The notes under the pieces are model-generated. The model was not told where the DNA came from. It searched no databases and worked only from the letters and a program-made list of their open reading frames with translations. From an uncultured Hyphomicrobiales bacterium (GTDB taxonomy: Bacteria; Pseudomonadota; Alphaproteobacteria; Rhizobiales; Beijerinckiaceae), in assembly GCA_903851305.1 (NCBI GenBank), contig CAINNX010000077.1, forward strand, positions 1-32,320: 32,320 nt of DNA, written 5' to 3'. Positions within the stretch are counted from its first letter, which is position 1, and every line of letters begins with the position of its first letter. The translations under genes and the position numbers were made by a program. Shown piece after piece: positions 25,773 through 32,320 of the stretch.

Positions 25773-26669
25773 TCATCGCGCCTCGTTGGCGATACAGTGT
25801 TCGATCACCTTGCCGATGCTTTCCCGCCAGTCCGGCAGCAGTATTCCGAATGTATGTTCAAGTTTGCTGTTGTTGAGCACAGAATATTGAGGGCGGCGCG
25901 CAGGTGTAGGGTAGTCTTGCGTGGTGATGCGTTCGACACGCGCAGATACAGAGCCACGAGCTGCACTTTCATCAAACACGGCTTGAGCAAAATCGGCCCA
26001 AGTGGTTACGCCTGCATTGGTGACGTGAAAAAGACCTCGCAATTTTGAGTCATCATCGCGCGTCACTCTGTTTGCAATGTCGATGATGGCGCGAGCGACC
26101 TCAAAAGCAGATGTTGGCGCCCCGTTTTGGTCAGCCACGACACGGATGACGTCATGCGTTCCTGCAAGGCGAAGCATGGTGCGCGCGAAATTCTGACTGA
26201 AGGGGCTGTATAGCCAACTTGTACGCAAGATCACATAATTTGGGTTGGCCCTTGCAACACCAATTTCGCCGACAGCTTTCGATCTGCCATAGGCGTTGAG
26301 CGGGCCTATCACATCATCCTCCAAATAGGGACGAGAAGATTGACCGTCAAAAACATAATCCGTTGAAAGCTGGACAATGGGTGCGCTGCAAGCGGCTGCA
26401 GCTGACGCGACCGCAATGGCGCCCTCTGCATTGATCACATGTGCGAGTGCTTCGTGGCTTTCTGCTTGGTCGACAGCTGTATAGGCAGCAGCATTGACGA
26501 CAATGTCGGGATTGAGCGCAACGATGGCCTGATGCAGGGTTTGGTGATCTGCAAGATCAATCCGCGGCCGACCTAAGAGCAGGATTTCAACATTTTGATA
26601 TGCAGATGCAGCTACATGCTGCAGAGCGCGGGCAACTTGTCCTTGTGTCCCTGTGACGAGGATTCGCAT
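25773..26669 (-). CDS. rfbD: dTDP-4-dehydrorhamnose reductase
   Basis: Last step of dTDP-L-rhamnose synthesis for surface polysaccharides. The 298-residue protein has the NAD(P)-binding start MRILVTGTQGQVARAL, DIVVNAAAYTAVDQAE, QLSTDYVFDGQ, and the catalytic YGRSKAVGE (Tyr-x3-Lys). The substrate part shows LRTSWLYSPFSQNF and TPARRPQYSVLNNSKL. It starts 9 bases after rfbC ends. The other rhamnose genes, rfbA and rfbB, are not in the window. Confidence 0.94.
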   Translation of the reverse strand: MRILVTGTQGQVARALQHVAASAYQNVEILLLGRPRIDLADHQTLHQAIVALNPDIVVNAAAYTAVDQAESHEALAHVINAEGAIAVASAAAACSAPIVQLSTDYVFDGQSSRPYLEDDVIGPLNAYGRSKAVGEIGVARANPNYVILRTSWLYSPFSQNFARTMLRLAGTHDVIRVVADQNGAPTSAFEVARAIIDIANRVTRDDDSKLRGLFHVTNAGVTTWADFAQAVFDESAARGSVSARVERITTQDYPTPARRPQYSVLNNSKLEHTFGILLPDWRESIGKVIEHCIANEAR

Positions 26670-26678
26670 GGCCGAGGC

Positions 26679-27238
26679 TTATTCAAAATAGTCTGGAAGA
26701 TCGGCCAATCGCGGAAGGGCGCGATCTTTCTCTGAAACGGTCAGTTCTGAAGCAGGAAACGGCCAAGCAATGCCCAGATCAGGATCGTTGAATGCCACGC
26801 CGTGTTCATGCGTGGGGGCATAATTTGCTGTGACTTTATAAAGCACTTCGGTGTCGGGCTCCAATGTACAAAAGCTATGTGCAAATCCAGCTGGTAAAAG
26901 GAGCTGGCGCCAGTTCTCGGCGGATAGTTCTATGGCGACATGTTGACCATATGTGCTTGAGCTTTTGCGCAGATCAACGGCAACGTCGAGAATGCGTCCG
27001 CGGGTCACTCTGACAAGTTTGGTTTGCGCGAACGGGGGGGGCTTTGAAAATGCAAGCCCCGAAGCGTGCCCGCTTTTGTTGATAGGGAATGATTGTCTTG
27101 AACAAATTCAAGATTGATTCCAGCAACATCTAGGCGGGCCTGGCTCCATACTTCCGAGAAAAAACCACGCTCATCATAGAAGCGCTGGCTTTGAATAATT
27201 TTAACAGCTTCGATGGCGGCCGATTCAACGAAAGACAC
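26679..27238 (-). pseudogene. rfbC: dTDP-4-dehydrorhamnose 3,5-epimerase, frameshifted at a C8 run
   Basis: The N-terminal part reads KIIQSQRFYDERGFFSEVW, FVQDNHSLS and TLRGLHFQSPP, then leaves frame at a run of eight C on the coding strand (27034-27041) and stops near 27005. The other frame continues FAQTKLVRVTRGRILDVAVD, AENWRQLLLPAGFAHSF and EVLYKVTANYAP, which complete a normal epimerase with its catalytic His and Tyr. A run of six or nine C would restore the protein. I place the start at GTG 27238 (VSFVESAAIEAVK), preceded by GAGG; the ATG at 27310 is an alternative. Mononucleotide tracts in polysaccharide genes are classic phase-variation sites, so this could be a switched-off state rather than decay. 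Confidence 0.85.
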
Positions 27239-27595
27239 ATGCGCCTCATTTCTAATCTTATGTAAGGCAGCAGCTTTAACCCATTCAGCTTGGGGCGCTT
27301 GCTCTGCCATCACGCTTCTTAACCGAGAGAAGATGGCTTGTATGCCTGACTTTCCGCAGGTCTGGCTTGGCGGCAAATGCTTACAAGCTCTTGTTTGTTG
27401 AAGGGCGATTAAAGCCAAGTTATGGCTAGAAGGCCGCACTGGTTAGGCACCCACCTTGTCGTCAGACCGTCAGCTCAAAATTTGGCCTGTTATAATGACA
27501 CAAGTTGCGATGCATTATGAAGAAAATTTTCAGTTCGACAGGGCCTCCCACTTGACGCTGCCGCTATTTACGCCCCCCCATACTTACCGAGGGAT
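27239..27595. other. divergent intergenic region between rfbC and tctB
   Basis: No convincing gene. An open minus-strand frame runs from rfbC up to 27439 but the extra residues resemble nothing known to me. A plus-strand TATAAT at 27491-27496 could serve tctB, but no good -35 box lies 17 bases upstream. Confidence 0.35.
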
Positions 27596-28084
27596 ATGGG
27601 AAAACACATGGCAGCTTCAAGCAAACAGACGGATTATCTCGCGGGCGCGGTGATGGTCCTGATCGGGGCAGGTGCGGTCTATACTTGCACGCAATACCGA
27701 ATGGGTACTCTCACCAGCATGGGGCCCGGATTTTTCCCGACCGTCCTTGGCGTGATCCTGATCCTGCTTGGATTGGCTATCGCTCTCGTCGGCACAGGGC
27801 AGGTGGATGAATCGCCGATGGCTGTTTTGAAACACCATGCCAGTGACCGGTTCGATTTACGTGGTTGGGCATGCATCATCTCCGCACCCATTGCTTTTAT
27901 TCTGCTTGCTGAGCATCTGGGTTTTCTCGCAGCGTCATTCAGTTCCGTTTTGATTGCAGCCGTTGGTGACAGAACGGCAACCATGAAGGGCTCGCTGGCA
28001 CTTGCGGCGGGGATGACAACCTTTGCGCTCATTCTGTTTGTCTACATTCTTCATATTGAAATCCCGATCGTAAGGTTTGGCTGA
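27596..28084 (+). CDS. tctB: tripartite tricarboxylate transporter small membrane subunit TctB
   Basis: A 162-residue protein with four hydrophobic segments: DYLAGAVMVLIGAGAVYTC, FFPTVLGVILILLGLAIALV, IISAPIAFILLAEHLGFLAA, and the final LALAAGMTTFALILFVYIL. MGPGFFP before the second segment is a recurrent TctB feature. TctB is the small membrane subunit that pairs with TctA. The start is either ATG 27596 or ATG 27608; the second has a better spaced GGGA. It overlaps nothing but is immediately followed by tctA, one base apart, indicating coupling. Confidence 0.88.
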   Translation: MGKHMAASSKQTDYLAGAVMVLIGAGAVYTCTQYRMGTLTSMGPGFFPTVLGVILILLGLAIALVGTGQVDESPMAVLKHHASDRFDLRGWACIISAPIAFILLAEHLGFLAASFSSVLIAAVGDRTATMKGSLALAAGMTTFALILFVYILHIEIPIVRFG

Positions 28085-28085
28085 A

Positions 28086-29588
28086 ATGGAAACCGGTTTC
28101 TTCGATCTTCTGCACGGTTTTCAAATCGCGCTCGAACCAAACAATCTGCTCTGGTGTTTTGTTGGCGTTTTGGTCGGCAACATCGTGGGTGTTTTGCCTG
28201 GCATGGGCGTTTTGTCCGCCATCTCAATTCTGTTGCCGATCACCTTTGGCATGAAGCCGGTCGCGGCTGTCTTGATGCTCTCCGGTATTTATTATGGCGC
28301 CCAATATGGCGGCGCCATCTGCTCCATTTTGCTCAACCTGCCTTGCCATCCGCCACATGCGGTGACCTGTCTGGATGGTTTTCCACTCACCAAACAAGGC
28401 CGCGGCGGTGTCGCGCTTGGCATTACCATGATGGGCTCCGCCTTTGGTGCGGCGTTTGGCATTTTGCAAATGATTTTCTTTGCGCCGCTTGTCGCAAAAG
28501 CCGCTTTGCAATTTGGCCCGTCAGAAATTTGCATGCTGATGATGCTCGGTCTACTGACCGGGTCGACGCTGTCCAAAGGGTCGCCGCTCAAGGGCGTTGC
28601 GATGACGGTTCTGGGGCTTTTGCTGAGCACGGTGGGCACGGATCTGGAAAGCGGCGCAGAGCGCATGACGTTTGACATGACAGATTTGTCGGACGGCGTT
28701 GAGCTTGTCTCTTTGTCGCTGGGCTTTTTCGGGATCGCGGAATTCATTCGGTCCGTGAATAATACAGCCCCGCTTAATCTCGCCTATGCCAAAGTCAGCA
28801 TGGCGGATATGCGGCCCAGCAAGGCTGAAATGAAAACGGCGGCATTCCCGATTTTGCGCGGCACGATCATTGGTAGTCTGTGCGCTTGTATTCCTGGTAC
28901 GGGGCCGACCATCGCCTCTTTCGTTGCTTATGCAACCGAGAAGAAGATTTCAAAGCACCCCGAGAAATTTGGCCATGGCGCGATTGCGGGTGTGGCAGCA
29001 CCCGAGGCCTCGACGCATTCGGCTGTGCAGGGTGATTTCATCCCAACAATGAGTCTCGGGATTCCCGGTGATGCCGTGATGGCTTTGCTCTTGGGTGCAT
29101 TGATGATTCAAGGCATCGCCCCCGGACCCCAATTGATCACCCAGCATCCAGATATCTTCTGGGGCCTGATTGCGAGTTTCTGGATTGGCAACCTGATCCT
29201 GCTCGTCCTTAACGTGCCGATGATTGGCATCTGGGTGAAGCTGCTCTCGGTTCCTTATAAATATCTCTATCCCAGTGCGATTCTGTTTATTTGCGTAGGT
29301 GTCTTTGCCGCCCGTCATTCTATGTTTGATGTCGGGGCAACCTTGTTTTTCGGCCTCGCAGGCTACGCTCTCTTGAAGCTTAAGTTTGAGCCCGCTCCGA
29401 TTTTGCTTGGCTTTGTCTTGGGCCGCCATTTCGAGGAAAGTTTCCGGCGAGCTCTATTGCTTTCGCGCGGCGACGTGATGGTCTTTGTCGAGCGGCCTCT
29501 GTCAGCCTTCTTCCTGTTCTTGTGCATCTTGCTGGTTGGGTCGCAAATTTATTTCTACCTGCGCAGGACAAGAGCAAAGTTGGCTTGA
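28086..29588 (+). CDS. tctA: tripartite tricarboxylate transporter large membrane subunit TctA
   Basis: The 500-residue permease of the TTT family. The first conserved region reads NIVGVLPGMGVLSAISILLP, followed by GIYYGAQYGGAICSILLNLP. The second half repeats the pattern with GTIIGSLCACIPGTGPTIAS and APEASTHSAVQGDFIPTMSL then GIPGDAVMALLLGALMIQGI. At least ten hydrophobic segments are visible. These two glycine/proline-rich loops form the substrate site in TctA proteins. The ATG at 28086 follows the tctB stop directly, with AAGG about ten bases upstream. The substrate is a carboxylate in general; which one is not readable. Confidence 0.95.
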   Translation: METGFFDLLHGFQIALEPNNLLWCFVGVLVGNIVGVLPGMGVLSAISILLPITFGMKPVAAVLMLSGIYYGAQYGGAICSILLNLPCHPPHAVTCLDGFPLTKQGRGGVALGITMMGSAFGAAFGILQMIFFAPLVAKAALQFGPSEICMLMMLGLLTGSTLSKGSPLKGVAMTVLGLLLSTVGTDLESGAERMTFDMTDLSDGVELVSLSLGFFGIAEFIRSVNNTAPLNLAYAKVSMADMRPSKAEMKTAAFPILRGTIIGSLCACIPGTGPTIASFVAYATEKKISKHPEKFGHGAIAGVAAPEASTHSAVQGDFIPTMSLGIPGDAVMALLLGALMIQGIAPGPQLITQHPDIFWGLIASFWIGNLILLVLNVPMIGIWVKLLSVPYKYLYPSAILFICVGVFAARHSMFDVGATLFFGLAGYALLKLKFEPAPILLGFVLGRHFEESFRRALLLSRGDVMVFVERPLSAFFLFLCILLVGSQIYFYLRRTRAKLA

Positions 29589-29732
29589 AAAGTTTCATAA
29601 TTTTTAGATAAGAAGCGCTGGCTTGAATGCCAAACCGGCAAAACTGTCGAGACAGTGATGTTTGTAAAAAAAGAAAAAAGATTGATCCTCCTGGTTGGAA
29701 ACGGAATAATTTATTTATAAAGAATGGAAATC

Positions 29733-30755
29733 TTATTGAGTAATCATCTCACGGATACGAGCAAGCGTATTTGGCGGTGTGTCAACGATCTTCGTAATTG
29801 CCTTTGTGACTTCGTCGCTTTTAGCCGTGTTCATGGTTGTTTTGTTTCTGGAAAAAGCTTGCTTGAAATCATCACTGACAATGGTTTTTTCAAAAGCCAG
29901 ACGAAGTGAGGATTTCATGTCCGTAGACATATTTGCGGGTACGCCATAAGGGCGAACAAAAACTTGTTGCAATAGGAATGTTTCCACGGCCTCCCGGTCT
30001 TTTGCTTGAATAAAATCAAGTACGTTTTGTCCAGGGCTGTTGGGAATGCGTGATTTGCCTGTTGGAAAAGCAAACAGGAGATTGAGATTGCCTGCCTCAA
30101 GCCTGTCAGGCCATAAATCTTCAATGCCACCAATTGAAAAGCCGCAGAACGCATCAATTTCATTTCGCTCAATAGCAAGAAGCATATCTTGACCGCCGGT
30201 ATAACCGTGAACAATTTTTGTGTTTGCTCCAAGCGCATTTTTTAAAAGGTTCCCATACATAGAGGAGGGGCTGCCGACTGTTGAAGCACCAACAATTAAG
30301 GGCGCCTTATCATCCCGACGATTTTCTTTTTCTTTTAATGATAAGCAGTAAATATCACCTGCTTCAGTGCTCCCGAGCCATTCAAATGATTTTGGATCGA
30401 ATTTTGCTGCCGTGTCGGGTGATGCTAAGGCATTAATGATAATGCTTGAAGCGAGGGCAGCTATCATAGGCTCTCGGTCAGAATAATTTTTAAGGACAAA
30501 ATTCGCCGCATTGAGAGATCCCGCACCGGGCATGTTTGACACAACTGATGTCCATTTGTCGCCAAGGTATTTTGGCATCTGTTTGGCTATAATGCGTGCA
30601 GATAGATCAAATGTTCCGCCTGGGACGGCTCCAATAACAACGCGCAAGGTCAAATCATCATTTTTGTTGTTAGGTTCTTGGGCCTCAACCGTCGCAACAG
30701 AAGTGGAAGTGAAAAAAAATATTAAATATGCGAATTTGCAGAATACAGCTCTCAT
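29733..30755 (-). CDS. tctC: TctC/Bug-family solute-binding receptor
   Basis: The periplasmic receptor of the TTT transporter. It starts MRAVFCKFAYLIFFFTSTSV, a signal peptide probably cut near VEAQE. The mature domain shows VVIGAVPGGTFDLSARIIAK, VVSNMPGAGSLNAANFVL and VGSPSSMYGNLL, typical of Bug proteins where a Pro-Gly-Gly loop holds a carboxylate. The 340 residues are normal length. Unusually it is convergent with tctBA rather than in their operon, and its codons are visibly richer in A and T than those of tctBA. It lies 17 bases downstream of the broken ligase gene, which suggests a separate acquisition. GTG at 30758 is an alternative start. Confidence 0.88.
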   Translation of the reverse strand: MRAVFCKFAYLIFFFTSTSVATVEAQEPNNKNDDLTLRVVIGAVPGGTFDLSARIIAKQMPKYLGDKWTSVVSNMPGAGSLNAANFVLKNYSDREPMIAALASSIIINALASPDTAAKFDPKSFEWLGSTEAGDIYCLSLKEKENRRDDKAPLIVGASTVGSPSSMYGNLLKNALGANTKIVHGYTGGQDMLLAIERNEIDAFCGFSIGGIEDLWPDRLEAGNLNLLFAFPTGKSRIPNSPGQNVLDFIQAKDREAVETFLLQQVFVRPYGVPANMSTDMKSSLRLAFEKTIVSDDFKQAFSRNKTTMNTAKSDEVTKAITKIVDTPPNTLARIREMITQ

Positions 30756-30772
30756 CACGACTAAGCCCTGAC

Positions 30773-32214
30773 TTAAAAACCGAGGATGACCAAGCGTATG
30801 GCTGGCCGATTGATCTTGCCGCCCAAATTAATTGGAACCTCATTCATGTAATGAAATTTAATCGAATTAACTTGCGGTAGCGTTTCACGAATACTTGATT
30901 CTTCTGATAAGGTGAGCGGGCTCCGCCGTTCAATGACAGCATGCAAAATATTTTCATTGTTTGAAGCAGGTGCCGTAAACAGGCAAAAGCGAGCGCCGGT
31001 TTGCAATGACAAGCTTTCTTCGATCCATATAGTCGATAGTTTGATTCCACCAATATTAAGCGCGTCGCCTAGTCGTCCTGTGAGTTTGAGCAGGCCTTTG
31101 GGTGAAATAATTCCCATGTCGCCTGTGTAGAAAAACCCTTCACGGAATACGGTTTGGCTTGTTGTGATGTCACCTTCATATTCGCGCGCATCTAGTCGAT
31201 GAAGTTGAACGCGCAGGGCGCCTTCTTGGCCAGCTGGTAATATATTATCTTGTGCATCTACAATTTGAATTTTTCTGCCAGGTAGAACGCGACTCCACTC
31301 CAGATCCTCTTGGGTTCGAATATCTGTGTAGGTTATGACCGTCGAAAGCTCGGTTGCTCCAATTGAGTTGACGACATTTGGGGTGAGCTTTTCGAGCAGG
31401 CTCATCACTTGATTGAATGGCACCTGGCCGCCACCAAGCAAGAGCGTGAGATCATGGCGAGGCTTGTCTTCAATCTTGCTGTCCATGATATTTTTAACAT
31501 GTTCTGGCCGCAAGCTCGTCAACGTCACATCTGGCCGCAGCGCGCTCATAATGGCGTTTGCGCTTTGGTCAAGAATTATTGTGCATCCATCATGAAAAAC
31601 AGATATGCTCCATTTGTAAGCTAAGGATCCGAATATGGGATAGTTGTTGAGTCCGACCCGAAGCTTTTGGCTTCTGGATACAGATTTACAAATTGATGCA
31701 TATTCAATTTCATTCGCGGCCTTAAAGCGGATCATTTTAGGTGTGCCTGTCGAACCAGACGACAGACAGAAGTGATCACCTGCAGGCATCTTGGGCAGAT
31801 CAAAATTGGTCTGTTCCAGTATGGGTGCAGAGTAGATCGCCGTCGGGATCATGACGCGGCGGATGTGTGTGGGCAGATGCTGGCTGGCAATGCGCGCATA
31901 ATCAGCTTGCGGCAGCAACAATGCTGTTACGCCCTTTAATGTTTCTAAAGTTGCCAGGTCACCACATGGCACAGTGACCACACTGATGCCCAAGCTGCGG
32001 GCTGCGAGTGAAATGACCCATTGGTCAAGAATGTCACGAGCCCAGAGAGCGCAGCCCGCGTTTGGTGGCAGGTTCTGCGTTTCCAGAAAGCGGCGGGTCG
32101 ATTGGATGAGCTGAAAGAAGACGCGATAGCTAACGGGTGTCCCCAGGCTTCAATCGCTGTGGCATTGGGCGTTTGCTTGGCCCAGTGTCTGATACGCTTG
32201 TGGCCAGCCCCCAC
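30773..32214 (-). pseudogene. AMP-binding acyl/aryl ligase, frameshifted near the 5' end
   Basis: About 480 residues of an ANL-superfamily adenylating enzyme. The N-terminus RHWAKQTPNATAIEAWGHPL ends in a frameshift at about 32131-32133; one frame away it resumes as YRVFFQLIQSTRRFLETQNL and runs to 30773. Motifs in order are FCLSSGSTGTPKMIRF (A3, phosphate loop), NSIGATELSTVITY (A5), FFYTGDMGI (A7), LTGRLGDALNIGGIKLS (A8) and GGKINR (A10, with the catalytic Lys). Everything after residue 30 is open, so a single missing base is the only visible defect. Start is GTG at 32214. Substrate unknown; the neighbouring tctC hints at an imported carboxylate. Confidence 0.8.
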
Positions 32215-32320
32215 GAGTTGATCCGGTGGTTATGTTAGTTGACGATTTGGTTTGACGCTAGCGCTGGGGTGGCCGGCGAAGCTGGTTGGGGTTGCGCAGC
32301 CGGCCACTGTAGAACTTCTG

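Noticed and set aside
29641-29656. ACTGTC-GA-GACAGT palindrome between convergent tctA and tctC
   Set aside because: The arms are short and no T run follows closely on either strand, so I do not call it a terminator.
1-32320. CRISPR arrays, rRNA genes, complete insertion sequences, prophage genes
   Set aside because: I saw no regularly spaced repeats, no rRNA signatures, no transposase or integrase with recognisable catalytic motifs, and no phage structural genes.

Overview
The window reads as chromosome of an alphaproteobacterium, most likely of the order Hyphomicrobiales (Rhizobiales). The reasons are a YbaB-RecR block behind ffs and dnaX, a DnaX with only one cysteine left where the zinc module sits in E. 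coli, HisZ paired with a longer HisG, and the rpmH-rnpA-yidC-engB-argB-dapD-dapE order. This is inference from family knowledge and gene order; no search was run.

Layout. 1-3600: the 3' part of prephenate dehydratase, a folK-folB-folP cluster and NADH pyrophosphatase nudC. 3600-4440: a RelE-type toxin gene broken by a frameshift, followed by an intact Xre antitoxin. 4497-11050: SRP RNA, dnaX, ybaB, recR, rmuC (opposite strand), then def-fmt-truA. 11058-13545: dapE, an unidentified membrane protein and dapD, tightly coupled. 13624-14391: an mqsRA locus with a broken toxin, an intact antitoxin and a textbook MqsA operator. 14449-16088: a HAD nucleotidase and argB. 16243-16926: a third toxin-antitoxin pair, again with a frameshifted toxin. 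16929-20068: engB, yidC, rnpA, rpmH. 20370-23873: a cupin protein, hisZ, hisG and a TVP38/VTT membrane protein. 23990-25480: a histidine kinase split by an in-frame amber codon. 25582-25658: tRNA-Arg(ACG).

Beyond the tRNA the content becomes accessory. There is a two-gene remnant of dTDP-rhamnose synthesis (rfbD and a frameshifted rfbC with a run of eight C), a tripartite tricarboxylate transporter (tctB, tctA and a convergent, visibly AT-richer tctC), and a frameshifted AMP-binding acyl ligase just upstream of tctC. TctABC would import a carboxylate, and the ligase could have activated it with CoA or AMP.

The strongest pattern is the distribution of damage. Six genes carry disabling lesions: three toxins, rfbC, the ligase and the kinase. 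The roughly twenty core genes around them are all open. All three antitoxins are intact while all three toxins are broken. Scattered sequencing error would not obviously spare the core genes, so I favour real gene decay or, for the homopolymer cases, switchable frames. I did not find a convincing wholly new system. The decayed toxin loci with retained regulators are the most interesting item.
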